A stretch of DNA of 64,000 nt from an uncultured Duncaniella sp. (GCA_910577255.1 CAJTMH010000004.1:248001-312000); one strand, 5' to 3'; shown: positions 43,401 through 51,683, counted from the first letter of the stretch. The notes: a model not told the origin generated them from the sequence alone. Numbers and translations are program-made.

Positions 43401-43474
43401 TTCTCCGCCTGAGGGGCAGCCATAGCAGTGGCCGATGCCGCAAGCAGAAAACATGACAGAAGTACCTTTTTCAT
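40430..43474 (-). CDS. Rhamnogalacturonan lyase family PL11 with Ig and LamG domains
   Basis: 1014-residue secreted polysaccharide lyase acting on rhamnogalacturonan I of pectin. Signal peptide MKKVLLSCFLLAASATAMA. The PL11 beta-propeller (about 22-640) has repeated Asp-rich calcium loops, for example SLGDVDGDGEYEIFVKWDPS, YDFDGDGKAELCCKTAPGT and VGDVDGDGCDEIVYGAAC. A putative Ig-like segment (about 655-735) and a LamG/concanavalin-like domain (about 741-935, VAYFSFEE ... WHHLVCVRE) follow, probably for carbohydrate binding. The last 70 residues, ending GVREVRKVIL, look like a type IX sorting domain. It has its own promoter and lies just downstream of the pectin methylesterase gene, a natural functional partner. 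Confidence 0.93.
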   Translation of the reverse strand: MKKVLLSCFLLAASATAMAAPQAEKLDRGVIAVKMTNGVFVSWRSLESDAKTMTFDVYRDDVKVNSEPITKGTNFTDPNGTVSSKYVIKALNGSSVVETSKTTPVEPSVFKRVHLDRPEGGTFAGNSAMGTADYPLTDDYDYSPNDCSLGDVDGDGEYEIFVKWDPSNSRDNSLNGYTGNVYIDCYKLDGTKLWRIDLGRNIRAGAHYTQYLVYDFDGDGKAELCCKTAPGTIDGQGKKVIMGSDDPDKSYVNSRGHVISGPEYLTVFNGQTGAEMSTVAFNPPRSIRTATQWGAVQVGTQKSDQTNRPERYLAAVAYLDGQKPSIVMCRGYYTASYLCAWDFDGTKLTQRWLHKSETKNEGLYGEGAHSLTVGDVDGDGCDEIVYGAACVDHDGSVLYTTRGGHGDALHLGDFLPDRPGLEVFMVHEEKDKSYPFDAELRDAATGEIIWKKANTKHDIGRGLAGDITDNFRGYEFWCEDWTTGASRKVVYDINGNEISTKQYDMNFRIYWDGDLLDELFDGRYDKTSKAYNPRITKPNATLTGTTKTWTIGSLSNPVQKAYACNTTKGTACLQADLFGDWREEVVLWDGENSSDLLIYTTTIATDYRVPCLMQDHNYRMAIAWQNVGYNQPPHLGYYLPDRFSTAGVITVSEGAPSQSLEIGYAIAPISGSYDKATTVVATGLPEGVKLDVDQSAQTFVISGTPTTPGTYKVVLSTKGGDPETSMEFTITVSEAVQLDKVAYFSFEEVGPSVTNHIFGTAAASGTSALASVAGIAGNGVSFDGTNHLIQAAYPEMQMGTKDFTLEMWFNSTDDAAYIFHKGSMAKDDTKKTSGNWIGLELKGGNLKFAIDDDVTKSEASFAATSYFNGQWHHLVCVRESATKTLKAYVDGKLVAEAPDNTGAINDNDERIVVANSTNEDNFYKGLMDELSVYTGAMSANKVAERFANRGVESGICDVTVSDAPKYLTLVDASTGIIVARGVGEPENVTSSAAPGVYILVIEQNGVREVRKVIL

Positions 43475-43527
43475 TACGTTTTACTGATTTGATATGGTAT
43501 TAGTGAATATTCGGTGGTTTAGTCCTG

Positions 43528-43558
43528 CAAAAATACGCATTTTTGATGTAATATGCAA
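43528..43558 (-). promoter_or_regulatory. Promoter of the PL11 lyase gene
   Basis: Minus strand: TTG 43558-43556, a 20-base spacer, TATTTTTG 43535-43528; leader about 47 bases. Confidence 0.75.
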
Positions 43559-43567
43559 ACGACAGCA

Positions 43568-43601
43568 GAAGGGGCAGGAGCGCTGTGTCTCCTGCCCCTT
43601 C
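43568..43601 (-). terminator. Hairpin after the pectin methylesterase gene
   Basis: Perfect 13-bp arms (43568-43580 / 43589-43601), 8-base loop, no long T run; 66 bases past the stop. Confidence 0.65.
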
Positions 43602-43666
43602 CGGGTCATTTTATCAACCTTGCGCCTGAGGGGGCAAGGCTTTTAATGTGAGTGCGTCAAGCGATA

Positions 43667-46600
43667 TTATTTCACCACGATTTTGGTGGTTACAGTCTCG
43701 CCCGAAGCCAGAGTGTCGACCTTGATGAGGACGCCGGGGGTGTTGGCGTTCACGCGGATACCCTGGAGGTTATAGTAGATGGTCTCCACTACTTCACCGT
43801 CAGCCACCACGTCAGTGATGCCGGTTAAAGCTGAAGCCTCTACAGCCTCGCCGAGGCCACCCATTTCGTTGGCGGCACGTACGGTGTAGACAGGAGCGGC
43901 AGCGCGGGCCACGGTTGACTCTACTGTGAATGTAGGATCAACGGTGAAACCGATCACCTTGCCGTCGGCACATACAGCCCAGTGCGAAGCGTAGTCGCTG
44001 TCATCCCAGCTGATCACACCGTCCTCGATAGTGACATTGGTAGGAGCGGGAGCCTGTTCGGCGAGAGTTGCGGGATCCCAGTCGTCGTCGCCGCCCATAA
44101 CCACTGCGAGTGAGTGGGCGTCGGCCTCAGCCTTGGTAAGCACGGGATTGTTGGCATGAGTGTCAGCAAACACTTTCTTGCGGTCAACGAGGTCGATGAC
44201 AGTTCCGCTTGCGGTGGTCGAATTATATTCGGCGAAGCGTGCGGGCCAGCCACCCGACATCTCGTTCCAGCCGATAGCTGAGGGACGGGCAGTCATCTTG
44301 GTGTCGATATAGAGAGCGATAGGTGTACCGCTGCCCCAGGGACGGCCGAGGGTATAGTTGCCGTCTACGTCGGCTGACTCACCTACGATTTCGCAATCCT
44401 TGAAGATATAGCCATACTTCTTGGGCACAGAGGGAACAGCGAGGTAACCACCCTTCTCACACATCTGGAGAGTAACGGCGTTGTAGTAAACGTCACCCTT
44501 ACCGCAGAGGAAGTCGGTGCGGCCACGGAGCACGCCACCTTCGAAGTAGAAGCGGCCCTTGTCATTGTTTGACACATAAGTGTCCTGGTAACCCCAGAGA
44601 CACACATCCTTCATGATGGTCTTGTCAGAGTTGTCATTGACCTCGATGTCACGACCCTTGCCATCACCCATGGCACTCTTGATGGTGAGGTGCTGGAAGT
44701 AGGTGTTAGTGGCGGTCTTCTCCAGACGGAGCACATCGCCCTTGCCGATACCTTCGAGTACATTGGCACCTGTGCCTGAAGCAGGAACAGTGTTGGTGAT
44801 TACCACACCGTCACGGCTCTCGCCGATGAACGAGATGTTGGCACCGGTGATGTATGTGGTGGGATCGGCATAGCTCTTGCCGTCAGTACCGGTCTTCTGT
44901 GAGGTTTTGCTGGCAGGGAGCTTGTACTCGCCGTTGTGGATGAAGATGCGGAAACGCTTGGTCATGTCCGAGCGGCTGTTGGCTGTGTTGATAGCCTCTA
45001 CGAGCTCATCCACGGTGGTTACAGCCACATCATAAAGAGCCTTGGCTACTGCCGGGCGGGTCTTGGTGGTGAAGTTGATGGTGATGGCCTGGCTCATGGC
45101 ATTGTCAGTGAGGTCCATCACGCTGCCGGCGGGAAGGGTGAACTTGTAGTCGGTGGCGTAGGTGAGGTTCTTATATTCAAACATCACAGTCTTGCCTGTA
45201 ACCGAGGGAGTGAGTTCGAGGTCGCCCAGAGTAGCCTTGACACCCTCTTTCACCTTAATCTTCTCATCGAATGTGAGGACGATCTTACCGTTGATCGATG
45301 CGTTGTTGGAGCCCTCTTCGGGAACCTGCGATACGAGCACCGGAGCCACACCGTCGTCAACGAGCTTGGCAGTGCCGATGATGTATGATGCACCGAGGGC
45401 GATACCGTCATTATTCGAAGTTGTTCCGTCGACAGGTGAATTTGTGTCGGAGATCCAGCGTACATATACCTCCTTCTGGTTATTGGCTGCTGCCGGGAGG
45501 TCAAATGTGGCGTCAGTCCAGTTCTTGTTGCCCTGGATGGTGATGGTACCGATCTTGGTCCAGTTTTCACCGTCAAGTGAGTATTCTACATTCTGCTTGG
45601 TGTAAGCATTGTAGTTGTAAGCCATAGCGGTAATCACCTGGAGGTCGGTGAAAGCTTCGGCGTTCACCTTGGTCTGCCAGTAGTATTCACCGAGGCCGGT
45701 GGTGCGCCAGTTGACAGCTGCGGGACGGCCTTCATAGCCACCTGCTGCCACCTCGCTCTTGTCAAGCCATCCGGCTATGTCGCCTGCGGCGTTGCGGAGC
45801 ACAAGCGAAGCACCGTCATTGTCAGCTGCATAGAAGTCAGCTGCGCGGCCGTTGCCTGCCTGATAGAAGTCCCAACCGGCAATGTAGTCAATAGCGTCGA
45901 AGTTGGCGGTCAATGACTGGTCACCATCCATGGTCACCTTGATTTCGCTTGAAGTCTGGCCGTCATCCCAGCTTGCAAACTTGACGATGGGGTTGGAGAT
46001 GGCTGTGAGAGTCACTGTTGTGCCCTCCTCATACATGCGCTTGCCGTCGATCATCTCACCGGCGGGAGCGGGCTGCACCTGGTAATCGTTGGCGCCGCCG
46101 GTCACTCCGAGCACGAGCTCATAGGTGTTAAGCTTCTTGAAGTTGGCGGTAAGTTCGGCATTTGACGCCATTGTATAGGTGAATTCGGGAGCGTCCGAAA
46201 CCTCCTTGCCGGAAGCGTCGGTCCAGTTCACGAACGAGTAGCCGAAATTGTTGACTGCGGTGAGTTTCACATCAGTGCCGGCCTCGAACTCAGAAGCATT
46301 GGGATAGGATGACACCTTGCCACCATCGGCAGGTGATGCGGCGATGTTGAGTGTGTAGATTTCCACGTCTTCCACAGTGCCGTTGAGTGTACCGTAGATG
46401 CGGATGTCGCTGAAGCCGCCCTGCTTTGCATTGCCGACACCGATGGTCGACTGGAGAGTGAAGCCCTCGGTTGAGGCGAGCTGCTGCTGCTGTTCGGGGG
46501 TAAGCTCGATTACGAACTGATGGATAGCCTCAGCGTCATAAGGCTTGTTGAGTTCGTTGTTTTCACGGTGGGCGGTCCAGGTGCCGAGATTCACGAGGTC

Positions 46601-48163
46601 ACCTTCGCCGGCGCGTACCGAGATGGTGATACCCTTCTCTGAGTCGGTACCGAAACGCTGCACATAACCCTGCACCTTGGTGGGGGTGAATGTAAGACCC
46701 TTGGCAGGCTTGACAGTCCATGCCACAACGTCAGATGCACCTGTTGTAGGCTGAATCTTCACAAATACGACCTCATTGCCGTTCTCGTCCTTGAGAGGGC
46801 CGGTGGTCTTGTCGGTACGGCCGCTGGTACCTGTCACTTTGTGGCCGTTGAGATTGAATGCTTTGGTTGAGAAGCCGTTCTCGGGCACAGCCGCTACAGC
46901 AGTCTCATAGTCAGTGGCCGAGTTGAAAGCCCAGATCACTGAAGCGGGCTCGTCGTTGAATGTCGAGCCGCCGGCCTGAGCCGCAACGGGAAGCACAACC
47001 TGGATATAGCGATAGTAAGAACCGTCGCCGATCACCATCTCCACAGGATTGGTTTTTGAAGCGCAGGTGAACGTGGGGGTCTTGGTGCCCTGGTTGATTA
47101 CCTGGCCGTCGATAGTGGTTGTGGTGATTACATTGTAAGCCTCGGTAGAGATTACAGCATCCTTGCACGAAGGAATCTGGAAAGTTGTTCCGTTGTTCAT
47201 CTGGGCGAGGTCTGTCCAGTTGGCATTGGCGATTTTGCCGCCGTTGTTGGTGTCAAACGGAAGAATCACGTCGATGGTCTCGGTGCCGATCTTGGCCTGG
47301 GCCACCCAGAAGCCGGTCTTGTTCTGGAAACCTACAGTGGGGGCGCCGTTCTGACGACGGAAATCCCAGCAGATAGTCACAGGAGCAGTGCGGTCATCCA
47401 GAGTCACAGTGTTCTTAACGAACACAGGAGTAAGCTCGGTGTCACCCTCCACTGTCATTATCTCGCCAACCTCATAAGTCTTGGAGCCGTCAGTCCAGCC
47501 CACGAGGGTGCTGCCTTCGAGATAGATGGTGAAGTTGCCGGGAATAGTGAAGGTCTTGCCTATCTCTACCTTCTCGGCAGCAGGCACGAGCGAAGCTTGG
47601 GCGCCGCTCTCGCCGAGCGAGAACGATACGGTGGCATCCTCAACGAGTTCCGAGGGATCCACAGCCTCAACGGCTATATAGGGAGTATAACCGCCACCGC
47701 TGATTGACAGTGTGGCAGCCTCACCCTTATAGAGGCCCGAAGCGATGTTGGTAGCCTTGTTACTGTGATAGCAGGTGCCGTCATTGTTGGTGAAAGTCAC
47801 CACAGTCTCTGCACCGTTCTTCACAACCACATTCTGACCCCAGGCACAGGTGCCCATCGACACCTTCACAGGGCCGTCGACCTTGACGGTAGATGCGAAA
47901 TTGCCCCAGCCGTGCTCATTTGAATGATACTTGCCGGAGATAACGATAGCGGCGGAAGCATCGTCGGCCGCAACGCGGCTCAGTGTTCCGTCCGAAGCGA
48001 TGGCAACGCCAAACTCCACCGGAGTCTTGTTGGCTATCTCATCGCTCTCAAGGAGATTGCCGTCTGTGAGGTCAATCCTGATGTCCTTGAACTGGGCATG
48101 AGCCGAGGATACCCCCAACAGACATGCGAGGAGAAGGACAACGTTCCAAATTTTCCTTGTCAT
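43667..48163 (-). CDS. Multidomain secreted pectin methylesterase (CE8)
   Basis: 1498 residues, far longer than a bare CE8 enzyme (about 320). Signal peptide MTRKIWNVVLLLACLLGVSS. An N-terminal beta-rich region of unknown type (25-590) is followed by two Listeria-Bacteroides-type repeats (about 600-760, YSFVNWTDASGKEV and VKFASWDDGQTSSEI), a sandwich domain, a Big_5-like Ig domain (about 940-1035) and the CE8 beta-helix (about 1045-1335). The helix has YQDTYVSNNDKGRFYFEGG, GRTDFLCGKG and LGRPW, which carry the catalytic Asp pair and Arg. A fibronectin-like module and a sorting-type tail ending VTTKIVVK close it. It removes methyl esters from homogalacturonan. Note FLCGKG in place of the usual FIFG. 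Confidence 0.92.
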   Translation of the reverse strand: MTRKIWNVVLLLACLLGVSSAHAQFKDIRIDLTDGNLLESDEIANKTPVEFGVAIASDGTLSRVAADDASAAIVISGKYHSNEHGWGNFASTVKVDGPVKVSMGTCAWGQNVVVKNGAETVVTFTNNDGTCYHSNKATNIASGLYKGEAATLSISGGGYTPYIAVEAVDPSELVEDATVSFSLGESGAQASLVPAAEKVEIGKTFTIPGNFTIYLEGSTLVGWTDGSKTYEVGEIMTVEGDTELTPVFVKNTVTLDDRTAPVTICWDFRRQNGAPTVGFQNKTGFWVAQAKIGTETIDVILPFDTNNGGKIANANWTDLAQMNNGTTFQIPSCKDAVISTEAYNVITTTTIDGQVINQGTKTPTFTCASKTNPVEMVIGDGSYYRYIQVVLPVAAQAGGSTFNDEPASVIWAFNSATDYETAVAAVPENGFSTKAFNLNGHKVTGTSGRTDKTTGPLKDENGNEVVFVKIQPTTGASDVVAWTVKPAKGLTFTPTKVQGYVQRFGTDSEKGITISVRAGEGDLVNLGTWTAHRENNELNKPYDAEAIHQFVIELTPEQQQQLASTEGFTLQSTIGVGNAKQGGFSDIRIYGTLNGTVEDVEIYTLNIAASPADGGKVSSYPNASEFEAGTDVKLTAVNNFGYSFVNWTDASGKEVSDAPEFTYTMASNAELTANFKKLNTYELVLGVTGGANDYQVQPAPAGEMIDGKRMYEEGTTVTLTAISNPIVKFASWDDGQTSSEIKVTMDGDQSLTANFDAIDYIAGWDFYQAGNGRAADFYAADNDGASLVLRNAAGDIAGWLDKSEVAAGGYEGRPAAVNWRTTGLGEYYWQTKVNAEAFTDLQVITAMAYNYNAYTKQNVEYSLDGENWTKIGTITIQGNKNWTDATFDLPAAANNQKEVYVRWISDTNSPVDGTTSNNDGIALGASYIIGTAKLVDDGVAPVLVSQVPEEGSNNASINGKIVLTFDEKIKVKEGVKATLGDLELTPSVTGKTVMFEYKNLTYATDYKFTLPAGSVMDLTDNAMSQAITINFTTKTRPAVAKALYDVAVTTVDELVEAINTANSRSDMTKRFRIFIHNGEYKLPASKTSQKTGTDGKSYADPTTYITGANISFIGESRDGVVITNTVPASGTGANVLEGIGKGDVLRLEKTATNTYFQHLTIKSAMGDGKGRDIEVNDNSDKTIMKDVCLWGYQDTYVSNNDKGRFYFEGGVLRGRTDFLCGKGDVYYNAVTLQMCEKGGYLAVPSVPKKYGYIFKDCEIVGESADVDGNYTLGRPWGSGTPIALYIDTKMTARPSAIGWNEMSGGWPARFAEYNSTTASGTVIDLVDRKKVFADTHANNPVLTKAEADAHSLAVVMGGDDDWDPATLAEQAPAPTNVTIEDGVISWDDSDYASHWAVCADGKVIGFTVDPTFTVESTVARAAAPVYTVRAANEMGGLGEAVEASALTGITDVVADGEVVETIYYNLQGIRVNANTPGVLIKVDTLASGETVTTKIVVK

Positions 48164-48245
48164 AGAGTAAAAAAGATTGAAATTTTTGGTATTAAGGTAT
48201 TTAAAGTGAAAATTTACGTCTGAGATATTAGATGACAGGCAGAGA

Positions 48246-48288
48246 GCCCTCGGTGGAGGGCGGGATTAGCGGTGGTGTGAACCCACCG
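48246..48288 (-). promoter_or_regulatory. Two hairpins in the CE8 leader
   Basis: Perfect 6-bp stems 48246-48251/48256-48261 (4-base loop) and 48270-48275/48283-48288 (7-base loop), G/C-rich in an AT-rich leader. Possible leader regulation. Confidence 0.35.
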
Positions 48289-48323
48289 GCATGCAACATC
48301 TTCACGATTCATGCAATATCGTG

Positions 48324-48354
48324 CAAAATTAGCACATAAAATGTTAAAATCCAA
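48324..48354 (-). promoter_or_regulatory. Promoter of the CE8 gene
   Basis: Minus strand: TTG 48354-48352, a 20-base spacer, TAATTTTG 48331-48324; start near 48317. Confidence 0.75.
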
Positions 48355-48431
48355 ATAAAAATTCTCACCACCTCATCTCCGCAGCCCTGCCGGCATGCAG
48401 CTCGACGATTGCTAAAAATCCACGCTTTTAC

Positions 48432-48462
48432 TTGCATCTCCAACAATAAAACTGTATTTTTG
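48432..48462 (+). promoter_or_regulatory. Promoter of the GH31 gene
   Basis: TTG 48432-48434, a 20-base spacer, TATTTTTG 48455-48462; start near 48469, leader about 51 bases. It lies downstream of the in-frame start at 48409, excluding that start. Confidence 0.75.
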
Positions 48463-48519
48463 CATTTAGAAACTCTACACCTATTTATATTTACCTATCT
48501 CTACCATCATCTGTCACCT

Positions 48520-50853
48520 ATGAGATCTAACTTCTTGACCATCGCCGCGGCGATGGGTCTCTCCGTCGTGGCGGCCTCTGCTCCTGCCTCGGCACAACTC
48601 CGCACCAACGCCGGCGTGCAGTATCTGCTCTCGCAGCCGCTCGACATGAGCCAGGACTTCTCCGACCTGAGCAACCACTATTTCTTCGCCGACAGCCTCG
48701 TTGACTTCGACACCGCCACCGGTCTGGGCACCGTGAAGTGGGAGCGCCACAGGCTGATGCCGAGACAAGCCTTCAACGCCAACACCTATCTCCATCAGCC
48801 GCTACAGACCCTCGACTTCCCTGATACGGCCTATGACAACGACCCCGAGCTTCGCATGAGCGTCGAGCCGGTCAACGAACGCACACTGCGCATCCGCATG
48901 TACACCTCTCCGGTCATCCCACACGACAATCCCGATGACCCGATGCTCGCGGCAACCCCCACAGTCGACCGCTCGGCATGGCGTGCAACCACCACCAAGG
49001 AGGGCGACGTGGTCTATACCTCCGACGCCGGATCGCTCGAAATCAAGCGTCACCCCTGGCGCCTTGTCATCAAGGATCCTTCGGGACGCATCCTGACCAA
49101 CACCCGCGCCTGGTCCGACAACGACTCCACTCAGGTCAAAGTCCCACCATTCAGCTTCATAAAGCGCGGAGCCGACAACTCGCGCTCCATCAACCCTGTA
49201 TTCTCACTTATGCCCGGCGAACGCATCTACGGATGCGGAGAGAGCGCCACCCCTCTCAACAAGGCCGGACAGAAGGTCAACCTTTTCGTCACCGACCCAC
49301 AGGGACCGGAGACCCCCGACATGTACAAGCCCATCCCCTTCTTCCTCTCCAACCGTGGCTACGGCATGTTCATGCACACATCGGCCCCTGTCACCTGCGA
49401 CTTCGGCGCAAGCTACGTGGGTGCCAACAAACTCTTCATGGCCGACGAGGTCATGGACATCTTCATCATGCTCGGCGACCCCAAGGAAATCCTCAGCGAG
49501 TACACCGCCCTGGTGGGACGCCCCGGGATGCCTCCGCTGTGGAGCTTCGGCACATGGATGAGCCGCATCACCTACTTCAGCGAGAAGGAGGGACGCGAGG
49601 TGGCGAGCCAACTGCGAAAAAACCGCATTCCATCCGATGTAATCCACTTCGACACCGGATGGTTCGGTGTCGACTGGCAGTGTGACTACGCATTCGCCCC
49701 CGACCGCTTCGACGACCCTGTCAAAATGCTCGCCGACCTAAAGAAGGACGGATTCCGCACCTGCCTCTGGCAGTTACCCTATTTCACCCCCAAGAACAAA
49801 TTCTTCCCCGAACTGGTCGAGAAGGGACTCTACGTGCGCAACGGCCGCGGTGAACTCCCCTACGAGGATGCCGTGCTCGACTTCACCAACCCGGCCACCG
49901 TCGAATGGTACCAGGGCAAACTCGCCAACCTCCTCGAGCAGGGTGTGGGAGCCATCAAGGTCGACTTCGGCGAAGGTGCCCCCCTCAACGCCGTCTACCA
50001 CAACGGCCGTAGCGGCCTCTATGAGCACAATCTCTACCCCGTGCGCTACAACCGCGCCGTAGCCGAGGTGACAAAACGCGTCAAAGGCGACAACATCATC
50101 TGGGCCCGCTCGGCTTGGGCCGGGTCGCAGCGATATCCCCTCCACTGGGGTGGCGACGCAGCCACCACCAACACCGGCCTCCTCGGCACCATCCGCGCCG
50201 GCCTCTCGCTCGGCCTCAGCGGCTTCTGCTTCTGGAGCAACGACATAGGTGGTTTCGTCACCGACAGCCCCGAGAACCTCTACCGCCGCTGGCTACCCTA
50301 TGGCTTCCTCACCTCCCATAGCCGAGTCCACGGAGCACCCCCGACCGAACCGTGGCTCTACGGCAAGGAGTTCACTGACTACTTCCGCAAATGCGCCGAG
50401 CTAAAGTACAAGCTCATGCCCTACGTCTACGCCCAGTCAAAGAAATGCACCGAAAACGGTTGGCCCATGATGCGCGCACTGCTCATCGAGTTCCCCGACG
50501 ACCCGGGGGCATGGCGTGTCGACGATCAGTACATGTTCGGCGAGTCGATGCTCGTAGCCCCGATGCTTGAGGACGGAGATTCCCGCGATGTCTACCTCCC
50601 CGGCACCGGAAAATGGATTGACTATCAGACAGGCAAAGTATACACCCCCGGCTGGCACACCGTGGCCACCGCCGAGCTCCCGATAGTTATAATGGTCAAG
50701 GACGGCACAGCACTCCCGCACATCCCTGTGGCCCAGTCGACCGACAGCATGGACTGGAGCAAAGTGAGTTGGCAAAAATATCTCGCCGACGAGACCGTGG
50801 CCAAAGGGGCCATCTGCATTCCCGGCGGCCAGCTCCAGGAAGTGAGCATGTAA
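48520..50853 (+). CDS. Glycoside hydrolase family 31, alpha-xylosidase-like, exported
   Basis: 777-residue GH31 enzyme with signal peptide (MRSNFLTIAAAMGLSVVAAS), probably periplasmic. An N-terminal beta-sandwich (about 30-330) precedes the TIM barrel, with VIHFDTGWFGVDWQCDYAF, the nucleophile in GAIKVDFGEGAPL (Asp482) and the acid/base in WGGDAATT (Asp546), then HSRVHGAPPTEPW. WFGVDWQCDY and the FGEGAP signature fit the YicI-like alpha-xylosidase branch, which removes alpha-xylose from xyloglucan fragments; alpha-glucosidase cannot be excluded. Unlike its neighbours it has no sorting-type C-terminal domain. A 16-bp terminator follows at once. Confidence 0.92.
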   Translation: MRSNFLTIAAAMGLSVVAASAPASAQLRTNAGVQYLLSQPLDMSQDFSDLSNHYFFADSLVDFDTATGLGTVKWERHRLMPRQAFNANTYLHQPLQTLDFPDTAYDNDPELRMSVEPVNERTLRIRMYTSPVIPHDNPDDPMLAATPTVDRSAWRATTTKEGDVVYTSDAGSLEIKRHPWRLVIKDPSGRILTNTRAWSDNDSTQVKVPPFSFIKRGADNSRSINPVFSLMPGERIYGCGESATPLNKAGQKVNLFVTDPQGPETPDMYKPIPFFLSNRGYGMFMHTSAPVTCDFGASYVGANKLFMADEVMDIFIMLGDPKEILSEYTALVGRPGMPPLWSFGTWMSRITYFSEKEGREVASQLRKNRIPSDVIHFDTGWFGVDWQCDYAFAPDRFDDPVKMLADLKKDGFRTCLWQLPYFTPKNKFFPELVEKGLYVRNGRGELPYEDAVLDFTNPATVEWYQGKLANLLEQGVGAIKVDFGEGAPLNAVYHNGRSGLYEHNLYPVRYNRAVAEVTKRVKGDNIIWARSAWAGSQRYPLHWGGDAATTNTGLLGTIRAGLSLGLSGFCFWSNDIGGFVTDSPENLYRRWLPYGFLTSHSRVHGAPPTEPWLYGKEFTDYFRKCAELKYKLMPYVYAQSKKCTENGWPMMRALLIEFPDDPGAWRVDDQYMFGESMLVAPMLEDGDSRDVYLPGTGKWIDYQTGKVYTPGWHTVATAELPIVIMVKDGTALPHIPVAQSTDSMDWSKVSWQKYLADETVAKGAICIPGGQLQEVSM

Positions 50854-50891
50854 AAACCGCCCCTTCCCCGGGTCCTGTCACCCCCCACATT

Positions 50892-50936
50892 GAAACTGTC
50901 TGAAAAAAAATTAACACCCCTTTTTCAGACAGTTTC
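50892..50936 (+). terminator. Strong terminator after the GH31 gene
   Basis: Perfect 16-bp arms (50892-50907 / 50921-50936), 13-base loop, with A and T runs at the loop side. It ends 12 bases before the -7 element of the next gene. Confidence 0.8.
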
Positions 50937-50948
50937 TAATATTATATG

Positions 50949-50956
50949 TACCTTTG
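50949..50956 (+). promoter_or_regulatory. Promoter -7 element of the DivIC/FtsB-like gene
   Basis: TACCTTTG, 21 bases before ATG 50978. The -33 position would fall within the terminator hairpin and lacks a TTG. Confidence 0.5.
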
Positions 50957-50977
50957 TAATGTAAACCGCTACCGCTT

Positions 50978-51268
50978 ATGAACAATTTCTATGCCTGGTG
51001 TCGGCGTTACCTGTCGCTCACGCTCCTGGCCGCCATAGTCATCGGCGCCCTGGTGCTATTCTTCAACGAAAACTCCCTGCTGCGCACCGTGGAGCAGGAA
51101 CGCACCATCGACGAGCTCCAGGCCCGCATCAAGGACGCCACCGACACCCTTGAATATTACCGCTCGCTCAACCGCTCGCTCGACACCGACAAGGAGACCA
51201 TGGAACGGATAGTGCGCGAGCAATACCACATGCAGCATCCCGACGAGGATGTGTATGTGTTTGAATAA
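50978..51268 (+). CDS. Septum formation initiator (DivIC/FtsB family)
   Basis: 96-residue single-pass membrane protein. A short cytoplasmic N-terminus (NNFYAWCRRY), one membrane helix (about 12-30) and a periplasmic coiled coil (about 36-70, with Leu/Ile heptads) fit FtsB/DivIC division proteins, which bridge FtsL and FtsQ in the divisome. The family's C-terminal segment KETMERIVREQYHMQHPDED is clear. Length is normal. The next gene, a membrane protein, follows after 19 bases in the same operon. Confidence 0.88.
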   Translation: MNNFYAWCRRYLSLTLLAAIVIGALVLFFNENSLLRTVEQERTIDELQARIKDATDTLEYYRSLNRSLDTDKETMERIVREQYHMQHPDEDVYVFE

Positions 51269-51287
51269 ACATCACTATATCATCACA

Positions 51288-51683
51288 ATGAAGCATAACG
51301 ACACACCCATCACCGACAGCAACCCACGCCGCCGCACATGGTCGGAACTAATGGTCACCGTAGGCCTGCTGGCCATCATGGTGGCCGCATGCCTGCCGCT
51401 GCTCAAAGTCAGAGGCGACCTCTTCCGCTACATCTACGCCGCCGGAGCTCTCATCCTGCTGGCCGGACGCTTCGTGGCCCCTCCGGTGGCCAAGGATGCA
51501 TCCCTGCGCCTGCGCCGACTCCTGAGAGTAGAGATATGGAGCGCCCTGATTTTCGTGGCAGGAGCCGTATTCATGTTCGTCCCGTCGGCCGGATGGAGCG
51601 ACTGGATCGCGTTCACACTCGCCGGAGGCCTCCTTACCATCTACACTTCGGTGATGATTCCTCGACAGAAACTGAAGGAGTGA
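51288..51683 (+). CDS. Small four-helix membrane protein, unknown function
   Basis: 131 residues. A hydrophilic N-terminus (about 1-20, PRRRTWSEL) is followed by four hydrophobic segments (about 22-40, 46-60, 82-100, 106-124) with short Arg-rich turns. No enzyme motif and no named family recognised. It starts 19 bases after the DivIC/FtsB-like gene and may share its transcript; an in-frame codon at 51249 would overlap that gene and gives a worse N-terminus. The final RQKLKE is a positive cytoplasmic tail. Confidence 0.75.
   Translation: MKHNDTPITDSNPRRRTWSELMVTVGLLAIMVAACLPLLKVRGDLFRYIYAAGALILLAGRFVAPPVAKDASLRLRRLLRVEIWSALIFVAGAVFMFVPSAGWSDWIAFTLAGGLLTIYTSVMIPRQKLKE

Larger units (their letters stand above)
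48164..48519. other. Divergent promoter region between CE8 and GH31 genes
   Basis: The two -33 boxes are 77 bases apart. The CE8 leader (about 154 bases) holds two hairpins (48246-48261 and 48270-48288). No gene seen. Confidence 0.6.

Noticed and set aside
48409..48519. Longer start for the GH31 enzyme
   Set aside because: Lies within and before its promoter; a clean signal peptide begins at 48520.
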